Assembly (NCBI RefSeq): GCF_002865645.1 | Contig: NW_020194589.1 | Coordinates: forward strand, 282,333-346,332 | Reading direction: 5' to 3' | Origin: Hyaloscypha bicolor E | Taxonomy: Eukaryota; Ascomycota; Leotiomycetes; Helotiales; Hyaloscyphaceae | Length of the DNA: 64,000 bases | Shown here: positions 31,110 to 42,154 of the stretch, in pieces | Layout of the letters: each line of letters starts with the position of its first letter | How positions within the stretch are numbered: position 1 is the stretch's first letter | Program-made: the position numbers and the translations under genes | Notes under the pieces: generated by a model | What the model was told of the DNA's origin: nothing | Databases searched by the model: none | What the model saw: the letters and a program-made list of their open reading frames with translations, nothing else

Positions 31110-32294
31110 CTTCTTTTTCCTCTTCTTTTTTAGCCTTTTCTAATTTATCTTTAAATAACCTCTAGCTTTTTGAGCAAGATATTATCTCAAAAATACTTTT
31201 ATTAAATCTATTATATAATTTAAATATAATAAGAATATTTTAAGAGAAGAATCTCTTACTAGTAATCGAAAAAGCCGGAATTCCTAAACATTTCTTAGTT
31301 ATTAAAGCTAAAATAGGGAATCTAGCAGTATTAGACTTCTAATAATCTAAAGATTTAGTCTATATATATATTAGTACTAGTATATTAAAAAAAATATTAA
31401 ATAATATTAAATAATTATTTAATAAAATTTAAGTAAAGTTTTTTATTTTTTTTATTTTCTCTTTTTTTTAAATAAGTTATTAATTTGTCTTTTATTTTAG
31501 AGAATAAACTAATAATATATATATTTGAGTTATTGGAATTGAAATCGGAATCGGCTATATTAATATTCAAGATATTAGATCTAGTTTAAAATATATTATA
31601 ATTATATTTATATTTAAATTTAAAAATTAGTTTTTAATTTAATAAAAACTAATAAAAGAAATTACTTATATATTATAATTAGTTGCAATTTATTATATAT
31701 ATCCGAAGATATATTACTAGATAAGCTAATACTATAGTAGGGATTTTATCTTTATTAGTTATATAGTATAATTAAATAATCTTTAGATATTTATATATCC
31801 GGTTTTATATATATATTTCCCGCCCTTCTTAGTTCTTAGAAATCAACTAACCTTTACTCTCTAATTCCACTTCTTATATACTATAATTCCATGCTATAAA
31901 AGCCTATTCTATCTCTATATATTACTACTTGTTTTATATTTATATTATAATACTAATTAATTCTTCTTATTTAATTCGAGAATTAAAAGTAAAAGCCAAA
32001 TATAAAGCTTTACTTTTATTATTTAAAATACTTGTTTTAAAATAATATTTTCGAAGCTTAGCTATACTTTTATTAATAATATTTATAAATGTTTTATTTT
32101 ATTAAAAATTAGTATAATATTATTAATAATATAAGAAAAATTTAAAAAAAGACTTATTCTAAATTTCTTTTTAAAATTTTCAAGTTTATTATATATTTTA
32201 TATATCTTAAATATAATATAATATATAATAAAGTAATTTTCGGCTTATAATTTAGTTATAGCTTTAATAAATATTATTTAAATAAGTAATTTTA
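31110..32294 (-). mobile_element. hAT transposase relic, C-terminal part
   Basis: Minus-strand reading through stops gives the end of a hAT transposase. The block KLRKYYFKTSILNNKSKALYLAFTFN, broken here as KLRKYYFKTS plus LYLAFTFNSRIK, lies near 31,975-32,060. The dimerisation domain runs from about 31,350 to 31,110: DY.KSNTARFPILAL, then GIPAFS...KRFFS (the family's 'GIPASSA.SERVFS'), then SKS.RLF for 'LKSWRLF'. The remaining, upstream part of the same gene is found at 39,245-39,833, on the other side of an inserted gypsy element. hAT transposases cut and paste DNA transposons; this one is dead. Confidence 0.75.
32290..32294. repeat. Target-site duplication TTTTA, left copy
   Basis: This 5-bp sequence directly precedes the left LTR and is identical to 39,245-39,249 directly after the right LTR. 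A 5-bp duplication is usual for Ty3/gypsy integration. Confidence 0.8.
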
Positions 32295-32597
32295 TATAAG
32301 GCACATAATAGCAGGGTAATATATAAGTAGTTAAGGTAAGTAAGCTATAAAGTAATACTTGTAAGTATAACTAATTCCAAGAATTAATTCTAATAAGAGA
32401 CTAATTAATACCTCTTCTAAAGCTAGAAGCGTCTCCCTATATATTCCCTAGTACTTAGCCAGGCATATAAAGCCCTTTACTTAATTAGGAAATCCTATAT
32501 AATTTATATAATTCCGATTATAAGCTATACCTAAAATAGAAAACTAGATCTATAATATCTAATACCTGTCTATATACTATTATATATATCTATTATA
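32295..32597 (-). repeat. Long terminal repeat (left; 3' LTR of the minus-strand element)
   Basis: This LTR is 303 bp and aligns without gaps to 38,942-39,244. The roughly thirty differences are all transitions, and nearly all have the A or T on this copy, so it is the more heavily RIP-altered LTR. A purine tract on the minus strand (32,601-32,611, AGAAGAGGGAT) lies three bases inside it, as expected for the polypurine tract next to a 3' LTR. Confidence 0.92.
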
Positions 32598-35500
32598 TTA
32601 ATCCCTCTTCTGGGCCCTTATTCCCAAAAGGCCTAGGAAAACTATAAATAGCTTTATAAATATTTCTTTAAAACTTTCCTGGCTACTAGCTTTCCCCAAA
32701 AACTCCCTATAATTGCCCTATTATTATACTAGGTAATAGAGTTAAGAATATAGTTTACTAACCCTTCCTAGCTAGTTCGTAAATTGCCTCTAGTAATTTC
32801 CCCTTATAAAAGTAATATAAATATAGTATATACTATTAGATATAAAGCTTATCCGATCTCCTAATTAGTTCGTAAATCCTAACTTAGCCTCTATTTATAA
32901 ATAAATTATTACTTTATAGGCCCAAGAGTTTAGAAAAGTTAATCTAATTTTCTGGTTTATTTATAAATTCCTTCTTTAGAATTTTCTAGATATTTCTGGT
33001 ATAGAGCTAGTTCCGAATTCGTAATTACTATTCGGAAAAAGGGTATTATAAAAAGGCCTCTCTTTTCCTACTAACTAATCTTCCTTTTCCTTAACTATAA
33101 TACCGTATCTAGCTCCTCCTTATCCCTTACCTTTTTTTTTAAGCCTTCTTTAAGCTCCTTTAAGCTTCTTTAAGCCTTATTTAAGCTTTATTTAAGTTTC
33201 TTTCTAATTTCCTCTTTTACTTCTTTATTTATTAAGATAAATACTTCTCTTAGTACTTATTAGCCTATTACTATTTATTTGACTAATATTCCTATATTCT
33301 TAATTTACCCTTACTATCTTTAATATTCCAAGAATATTACTAAGTTTCCTAATCTTATTTATATTAAGAGTAATAATTACTTAGTATATAATTACTATTA
33401 CTTCAAGAATAAGAAGTATAATCCTATAAGTTATAAATTCCTTCTTTTATTTCTTATTCTAATACTATTTAAGATTCCTTAAATATATATAATATAATTA
33501 AACTATTTTCTTTAAGCTATTAATATATATAAGTATCTTTCTTATTCTTTACCCGAAAGAAAGAAAGAAAGCTATTACTGCCTTTCTTTTATATTAAACT
33601 ATATATATTTCTTATATTAAAGCTATTATTTAAAGCTAATAGATTCCCCTAATAATTCAAGAAATAAATTAAGTAATTCTTACTAGCTTAATATAAATAT
33701 AAAATACTCTTAATAATATAATTAATATTCTTTAATATTAAGTAAGCTTACTTCTTTCTTATTTCTTACTAATAGCTAATAGCTTTATAGGCTAATTTAT
33801 TATCTATTTCTCGAGAGAATTCTAATAAAAATAATAATAAAAATAATAGAAAGTAATTATAAGAATAAGGTATTTATAAAATATAGAAATTAGAGTTTTT
33901 AATAATTTTTATATAGTTTTTCCAAGAATAAATATATGATTTTTTAATAGTTTCCTAATAAAAGTATTTATCTTTTATATTTCCGTTTAGCTAATAGTAT
34001 TATAATATTACTCTTTTCTAAATATTCTTATAATTCTTAAGCTATATTCTCTAGATTACTTAGTAATTCCTATATATTATTTACTAGTAAATAGCCCTTC
34101 TAATAAATAAGATACTTTTTTTCTTTTCTACTTTTCCTATAGGCTATAATAAATTCTATCTCAAATTCCTCTTTGCCCTTAATCTCGACTAGCTCTAGTT
34201 CTACTATAGTACTAGCTTATAGGTACTATAGTTCTAAGAAAGAAATATAGAAAATATTATAGATCTAATATAATAATAATAATTTCAAGTAATATACCTA
34301 TCTATATATTTCTATAACTTCTAGAACTTTAAAGAAACCAAGATATCTATCTACTAGCTTTATACTAGGTTATAGCTATTAAATATTCTTTATATAAAGC
34401 ATAACTTTATTATATATCTTAAACTTCTTATTAATATATTTCTTATTATAGTACTTTTTCTATATATCTACTATTTCTTACTATTATTTCTCTAGTATTT
34501 CTTATTTTACTTAAATCCTTTATATTTTTTCCTATATTACCGGCGCCCTTTCTTTTAGAATATTATCCTTAATATATAATTTAATACTAGAATAGAATTT
34601 ATATAAGATATAAAATAGAAATATTCCTATTATTAAATATATAGAATTATTATACGTGAATTCTATAAGAATAAGCTTTACTATCTAGTTATCTTACTAA
34701 TAACTAGTATAGTACCTCAAGTATTATTCTAGAGTTTAGTTTAGATTCTCTATTTATTTATTAGTTTATAGGTAAAATACTATATTTAGCTATTATTAAA
34801 CCTTTAAATAGAAATATAGACTTAATTAGAACTTACTTATAAAAATAGATTTTCTATTAGAAATTATATCCGTAAATATACCAAAGTCTTTAATAATATA
34901 ATATATAAATAGCTTTACTAGTTCAGGAGCCGAGACCTCCTTAGTAATTAGAATATATTATACTATTTTTATATACCTATTAATAATAATAAATATAGAA
35001 TTATATACTTTACTATAAAACCTAGAAAAAGGCAGCCCCGTAATAAAGTCTATAGTAATTTCTTGCTATAGCTTAGAGAAAAGAAGAAATAAACTAAGTA
35101 TATTATATAGCAGATATCTCTTTACCTTAGTTTATTAATATATAGAATAGGTTCTAATATAGTCTTTTATATCCTTTCTTATACTTTACTAGAAGTACTT
35201 TCTCTAGAGAATCTCTAGTATCTTACTAGTACTAAAATACTTACCTATAAGATTATTATAGTTAGCTTATAGTAATTCTTCTTTAAAAACTAGCTTATTT
35301 AATATATAAATAGTACTCTAATATCTTAATAACTCAGATATATTAAGTTCCCAAGTCTTAATAGCTCTAGTAAAGGTCTCTTTTAAGAACTATTTATACT
35401 ACTAGTATTATACTAATAGATTAAGCCTTTAATACTATAATAGTAATTCAAGTAATATCTTTCTACTTTCCTTATGTACTATTTCGAACCTAGCTACTTA

Positions 35501-38500
35501 TATAACTAGAATCCGTAATACGTACTATTTATAACTAGCTATACTAGTAATAGGCTCAAATAATAGTATTTCCGGTACTATTCTATTACTAAAATAGACT
35601 TCCTCTTCGGAATTCCTTAGTATCTTACTAATTAAAAAGTACTTATTTCCTCTTTCCTGGACCTTATATTATAGTATTATAGGAATAATATAATATCCTA
35701 TTACTATTACCTATAAGATTCTCTATTCTATATTCTATAGCTTATTATAAAGTATAGGTAATAAAGTATCTTTATCTATACTTACTATAAAGTCTGGCCT
35801 CCTTAATAGCCTATTAGCGGAATTACTATATCCCGGCTAATATTCTAAAACAAAGTCAAAAATAGCTAGCTTCTCTACTTATCTTATCTATTAACTATTT
35901 AGTTTTCTTTTAGTTATAAAGTATTTCAAGTTATTATAATTTATCTTAATAATAATAATATATTAGATATATATTAGGTAATACTACTAAGTACGAAATA
36001 CTAGAATAATAGCCAAGAGTTTAGAGTTATATATCTTATACCTGCTTTTAATTATAGTTATCTTTTTTAAATAGAAAGTAATAGGATATTATCTAGCTTC
36101 TGCCTTTTTACTAAAGAGCTAGGAAATCATACTTATAATTACGAATCCTAAAGTATCTATTTCTATATAAATCTTTAAGGCTAGATTAAAATAATAAAGA
36201 ATTAGTACTATTATAAATATAATTTATAACTTCCTAAAAGCCTTATCTATCTTATTTATCTAGCTAAACTAATATAATAGTTTTCTACTAGTTTTTAGTA
36301 AATTAGTTAATTCTTTTATTACTCTAAAGTATTTATAGATAAACCTCTAGTAAAAGTTAGTAAAACCCAGAAATACTTAGACTTCTCGGATATTATTCTT
36401 TAGGGCCGGCTATTTCCTAATAGCTATAACCTGGCTAGCCTCTATTTCTATATTATCTAGGCTAATTACAAATTCCAGGAACTTTACTTTCTTTATATTA
36501 AACTCGCATTTTGCCAAGTTTATAAAGAGCTAGTATTATTATAATTACTCGAGTATATATTAGACTACTATTATATATTATTCTGGATTCTCTAAATAAA
36601 TTAAAATATTATCTAGATAAATCATATAAATAATATTTATAAGGCCTACTAGTATATAATTAATATATATCTGGAATATTACTAGAGTATTAGATAGTCT
36701 AAAGAATATAATATAGTATTTAAAATATCTATAGTATATTCGGAATACTATTTTTTACTTATTATTCTCTTATATTTATAACTAATAGTAAGTATTCTTT
36801 AAGTCTAGCTTTATATATATCTTTGTTTTATAAAGCCTATCTATTATCTTACTAATAAATAATAACGGTATTTGGTTCTTAATAGTAATCCTATTTAGAC
36901 CCTAGTAATTAATATATAGATATAGGCCGCCTTTTTTCTTTAGAACAAATATAATTAAAGTACTAGCTAGGCTAGTAAAATAATAGATCTATTTCTTTTT
37001 TAAACTAGTATTAAGATATTCCCGAAGAACTTTAAGCTTTCTTTCTAATAAAGTATATATAGAACTATATAGTAATTAGGTAATATACCTATAGCCTCTA
37101 TAGAGAATACTCGGAAAAGGTCCTAATACTTCCTAGGAAATATAGCTATCCCGTTTATAGTAATAGTAATAATTCTTTAGCTATCTATTATAGAATAAGT
37201 AATTAATAGAAAAACATATATCTTATACTTTATTACTTTAGTAAACTTTCTAGTATTTAGAACTTTAATTTTCTATAATTAAATCTGGTATCTTTATATT
37301 ACTTCCTTAAAAGAAATTAGGAAATTAATCTAGTAGAACTATAGGAATTCAAGTATTATATTAATATAGTTCAGATCAAAATCATATAATATAAAATATA
37401 TATTAGCCTCTTTTTAGTTCCCTAGTATATTCTCGGTAATAACCCTAAGAATATAATCTCTATATAAATAAATCCTTCTTCTCTCTAGTAAGAATAAGAG
37501 AATTACCTTTAATATTAATAGAATACCTATATTTAAGGCTAATTTCTTCTTTATATAATTAGCCTTTATACTCGAGTTAACTAATACTTTAATTCTTTAC
37601 TTATTTTTCTTTATCTTAATAGTAACCTTAATTATTATTCTTATTTTAGGGGCCTTGCCCTCTATAGTATAAACGAGTATAACTACTATAGAATATACCT
37701 GTTTTCCGGCTTCTTTAGTTCTAGGTACTTATATATCTTATAGCCAGATTTATTATAATTATAGTAAATTGGTTTTCTCTAATTTAGGCAGGTAGTAATA
37801 TAGTAACCTTTTTTCTAGTAAATAAAGCAAGTTATACCCGGTCTTATAGATCCTAATACAGGTACTATATTAGACCCCGTTACTATACTTTTACTATTCC
37901 GGTTATATAAACCTTGTAATAGAGATATACTTCTCTTCTGTTTCCTTTTATTATTTCCTTTTTTCTTTCTTTAATTTCCTTTCTTTTATTAACTTATTAG
38001 CTTATTATTATATTTCCGTTAAGCAAACTAGTTTAAGTTATTCTTGACCCTTATAGCTATAGAAATAAGCTTCTTCCTTTCTTGTAAAGTATTTCCTTAG
38101 TAATTAATCTCGTTCCGAATCTCTTACCTTAAGCTACTAAATAAGTTATCCCGCTCTTATAATAAACCCGTATATCCCAAGTTATTTAATAGGCTATCCA
38201 AGTAGAATATAAAGCTTTAGATATTCTAATCTGGCTGCTATTTTATATTCTTAAACTTAGTAAGAGTATTATTACTATAGTTCTCTGGATCCAAGATAGA
38301 ATCCTTTATAAACTTAATAAAGGTCTCCTAATCTATAGTATTAATATCTACTAATTACTCCCTATACTTCCAGATATTCCTGGCTATATTCTTAAAGTAA
38401 GAAATATAATATATAACCTTTATTATATCTATAGCCCAGGTAATCCTGCCGTCTTTATACTATTTTAGCTCTGCCTAGTAAAAGAAGTCCTGGACTTCCT

Positions 38501-38941
38501 TAATACTCTTCCTTTTATAAGTTAGTAATTCTCGGGTTTTTAAAGTCTTATAAACTAAATATATTACTAGTAGTATAATAGGTTCTATAATAGATATCCG
38601 AATATCTTTAAGATAGCGAATCTGAGCTTCCAGATCCTCTAGATTCTTCCTCTATTATATCTCTGCTTCTAACTTAGTAATATAATAATGAGCCGCTACT
38701 AGCTTCTTTATTATTATTATCCTGCTAGCTAGTTCTGGGGATATCTGAGTTCTACTTCTTTCTCCTAATTAGGCGGTAGCTAGAGTAGCTAACTAGGCAC
38801 TCTCCTGGATACCCGACTGGATTACCCTAGTAATAGTAGAGGCGCTTCTTCTGGTTAATACTCTAGCTATTAGTGGTTTTGTCTGTTAATGGCTTAACTA
38901 CCTCGTAACGAACTGCTTCCCGAAGGTTAGATTAATTAGAA

Positions 38942-39244
38942 TATAAGGCACGTAATAGCAGGGTAATATATAAGTAGTCAAGGTAAGTAAGCTATAGAGT
39001 AATACTTGCAAGTATAACTGATTCCAAGAATTAATTCTAATAAGAGACTAATTAATGCCCCTTCCAAAGCTAGAAGCGTCTCCCTATATATTTCCTAGTA
39101 CTTAGCCAGGTATGCAAAGCCCTTTACTTAATTAGGAAATCCTATATGATCCATATGATTCCGATCATAAGCTATACCCAAAATAGGAAACTAGATCCAC
39201 GATATCTAATACCTGTCCATATGCCATTACGTGTGCCTATTATA
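38942..39244 (-). repeat. Long terminal repeat (right; 5' LTR of the minus-strand element)
   Basis: This 303-bp copy is the better preserved of the two LTRs. Its ends are short imperfect inverted repeats (TATAAGGCACGTAAT at one end, ATTACGTGTGCCTATTATA at the other). If the terminal TA is RIP-altered TG, the ends would be the usual TG...CA. Confidence 0.92.
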
Positions 39245-39249
39245 TTTTA
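39245..39249. repeat. Target-site duplication TTTTA, right copy
   Basis: This is identical to 32,290-32,294 and directly abuts the right LTR. Confidence 0.8.
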
Positions 39250-39833
39250 ATATTAATTAAAACTAGATTTTAATTTTTAAAAGCCTTTAAATTAAAATTA
39301 TTTATAATTACTTTAATAGCTTTATATATATATATAAAGTTCTTTAATATATAATAAATTAAAAACTATTATATTTTTTAATTTATAAATAATTGGTATT
39401 AATTAATAATTAAAAAATTAATTATTTACTAAATTAAGGAAATCGAGTATTTTCTATATTAAAAGCTTTAATTTAAGCTTCTAATAATTGTCTTTTTTTT
39501 TTAATTATATTTAAGACTTATAATAGTTTTTCTAATCTTTCTTTAAATTAATAAATTTATAATTTATTAATAATTATCTTATAAATTATATAAGAAACTT
39601 ACTTATTACTTGTTTTTTATCTTTTCTTTATCTTTTCTTTATCTTTTCTTTATCTTTTCTTTATCTTTAAGTTCTCTTATTTCTTGCTTATATAAATCCG
39701 TAAAATAAGAAGTATTATAATTATTTTTCATAAGAACTTTGAAAATATCTTGAATTATTAAATTTAAAATATAAGCTATATAAGAAATGTATTTTGACAA
39801 TAAGAGACAAAATAATAATAGGGAAAGAATCAT
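39250..39833 (-). mobile_element. hAT transposase relic, upstream part
   Basis: The minus-strand frame near 39,640-39,833 contains KYISYIAYILNLIIQD, a RIP-altered form of the hAT block 'RC.AHILNL..QD', followed by FKVLMKNN. Stop-interrupted matching sequence continues leftward to the LTR element, beyond which the same gene resumes at 32,294. The N-terminal half of the transposase is missing: normal-composition DNA begins at about 39,840, so the relic is truncated. Four perfect 11-bp repeats (ATCTTTTCTTT) at 39,619-39,662 lie inside it. Confidence 0.7.
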
Positions 39834-40159
39834 TTAGCTCTATTGAGAATGTATAATATATTGAGATACCCACAGGTCGCTTCCTTGACTTCTGCCAGTG
39901 GACTCATGGCTCATCTGCCAAAATTACAAGGCCACAAAGGGAAGTGAGCCAGTGGGAGGTGGCTTGCTGACTAACAGATGACTCGCATGAAACTTCCTGC
40001 CACCAATGCTGTCTAACCTCCGTGGCCACCCCCTGGCAATGCCTACACTGCCTACATCGTAGAGGAAGCTTTCGCAAATCGATCTCGTTCACCCTGGCGA
40101 ATTTGCTGTGTGGATTGCAGCTAGCACCAAACCCTAAAAATTCTCGATAGGTGGTCACG

Positions 40160-42154
40160 ATGCCCAGCAGGCTGTGTGAGCGCTGCAGCCTGATGGCCCA
40201 GCTGGATGCAAATATCAACGGGGCAGAGATGAAGCATCACAGCAGCTATCAAGAAATGGCAGGATTCGCGAAAGCTGGCTGCGAAATATGTTCTGCAGTC
40301 GTTTCAGGAATTGTGGAGCGGTCGCCGGGGGAAATTGTGGAGCAGAAGCAATCCGGTCTCCATGACCATGAGACTGACGACATGCAAATATTTTGCAGAG
40401 CTGTCCGGCGCGGAGAGGGAGAGGATTCCTACCTACACCTCGCCTTTGAGGGTAAACAGCTAAGGACAGTCCACCAGTTCCTATCTCGGCGGTCTACAAT
40501 AGGTAAGGACTTTTTCTTCGACCTGGGTTAGAAGTTGCTGAAAAGTTGAACAGACGAAGATGTCGAGGAGAGATTCAATCCGAAGGTGGGGCTGAGTATC
40601 CCTAGAAGTTGTAGATCTCCTGCGTGTTTTGAGATGGTGTTACAATGGACGACAAGGTGTATCGAGAATCATGAGAGATGTAACCGCGACCCTGCATCGC
40701 CCTCGACAATGCCCACCCGAGTCCTAGATATCGGCAACTTGGCAACTCCACCTCGGATATTGGTCACGCATGGCAAGAAAGGAGAGTATGCTACTCTAAG
40801 CTGCTGCTGGGGTAAAGGTTACCAGCAACCTATTACCACAACTTACAATCTCGAGCAACGAGAGACAGCTCTCTATCTCACAACCTTACCGCCTGTTTTC
40901 CAAGATGCTATCACAATCGTAAGGAAATTGGGATATAGATATCTCTGGATTGATTCTCTTTGTATTTTGCAGGATTCAGTAGACGACTGGAACGCAGAGT
41001 CAGCGAAAATGGACCAATATTATACGGGCTCGAGCCTCAATATCATCGCGGCGGCCGCCAAGGACCCTACTTACGGTATCTTCGACTCAGCAGATCTTTT
41101 GAGGGACAAAGCCAGATATCGAAATTCGCTACGGGAGAGTCATGTACAAGGTCAAAACTTCGTTGAAAAACGGGCATAGACGCTTCAAGAGGAAATTCTT
41201 CCGCCACGGAGCATACTTTACACAGGAGGCGCCATTCACTGGATTTGCAACCATGAATCATATACATAAGATTGCCCGTCTCAGCCACGGACCGAGGGGC
41301 TCTGCGTACGTAGTATGTCCAAGACTAAACTGCTGTTCAACTTACCAGTACGCTGGGATAAAAGATATCAACATGGATTGCCCCAAGAAGGGGATGAAAA
41401 GGATAAAGAGAATGAGCAGTTCTTCCATTGGTGGTATGAAATGTTGAACAGTTATTTGGATAGGGAGTTGTCTTTTGATCGAGATCGATTACCTGGGACA
41501 GCTGGACTCGCCAAGGAATTTGCAAGGCGTACGAACGCTCAATACTTTTGCGGCCTCTGGCGTGAGGATTTTATAAATGGTCTCTGTTGGATCGGACATG
41601 GCGCCCGAATCAAGTCTTCCGAGTATCTCGGTCCAACCTGGTCATGGGCAACCCTTGATGCACTGAACGGACATGATCTTTTGTATGATCGTTATCTTGG
41701 TAGAAGGCTTTTAGTCAATGAAAACACTGCTGAGATTGTTGATGTCCAGGTTGTGAATGAGGCGCAAGATCCGTACGGACAGGTCAAAGAAGCGGTTGTG
41801 GTTTTAGAAGGGCCTTCCAGGAAGCTGAACACCCTCTCCGATCCGTTCTATATTGGTTGCCCTGAGGGGTTTGGGGGCTATCCGCACCAACTACGATGTA
41901 CCCTTGACGATCCATCTGTATACAGCTCTGATTCTGCTATATTTCCACACCCTGAGGCCATATACTTACAGCTGGGGAGATGGGAGGATGAGGACGGACC
42001 CCATGAAATATTTGCCTTGGTACTGGAACCAACGGGAAGAAAGAATGTTCATTTTAGCGAGTATATCGAGTACCAAAGAGTTGGAATCGCGAGATATCCC
42101 CCCAACGACGAGTTCACTAAGGGATGGATAAAGCAAAAAGTGGCTATTATATAG
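40160..42154 (+). pseudogene. HET-domain (heterokaryon incompatibility) gene with two in-frame stops
   Basis: The gene model is ATG 40160 (MPSRLCERC), exon 1 to 40502, a 51-nt GT-AG intron (40503-40553), then one continuous frame to the TAG ending at 42154. That would be 647 codons, of which two are stops: TAG 41177-41179 and TAA 41267-41269. The N-terminal part has a CERC...CEIC Cys pattern. The HET domain follows: YATLSCCWG, ITTTYNL, LPPVFQDAI, YLWIDSLCILQD and DDWNAESAKM. After the first stop, still in frame, come TLQEEILPPR and IHWICNHE, the next conserved HET blocks. The first stop falls at the position of the invariant Trp of 'RGWTLQE'. Both stops can arise by one CpA-to-TpA change. The remaining C-terminal 280 codons (GPTWSWA is typical of the family) are well preserved, so the loss looks recent. 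HET proteins act in self/non-self recognition. An unusual stop-removing intron is a less likely alternative. Confidence 0.8.

Larger units (their letters stand above)
32295..39244 (-). mobile_element. Complete but dead Ty3/gypsy chromovirus (LTR retrotransposon)
   Basis: The 6950-bp element is bounded by 303-bp LTRs and a TTTTA target duplication. Minus-strand reading through RIP stops shows the gypsy order. The gag region is followed by a zinc-knuckle relic (YYNYNKSGYKIYK, Cys read as Tyr) near 37,750-37,790. The reverse-transcriptase active site reads IYLDN near 36,610-36,640. The integrase core has MDFITGLPLSRF near 35,020-35,070, the second Asp region (FTDIISNRKSIF) near 34,840-34,880 and the 'QTLEQYLRCY' block near 34,720. 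A chromodomain lies at about 34,020-34,205 (FEIEFIIAYRKSR, KKYLIY.KGY). A chromodomain after integrase marks the chromovirus clade, which targets heterochromatin. Many in-frame stops make it non-functional. It interrupts a hAT transposase relic. No convincing primer-binding site was read next to the 5' LTR. Confidence 0.93.
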
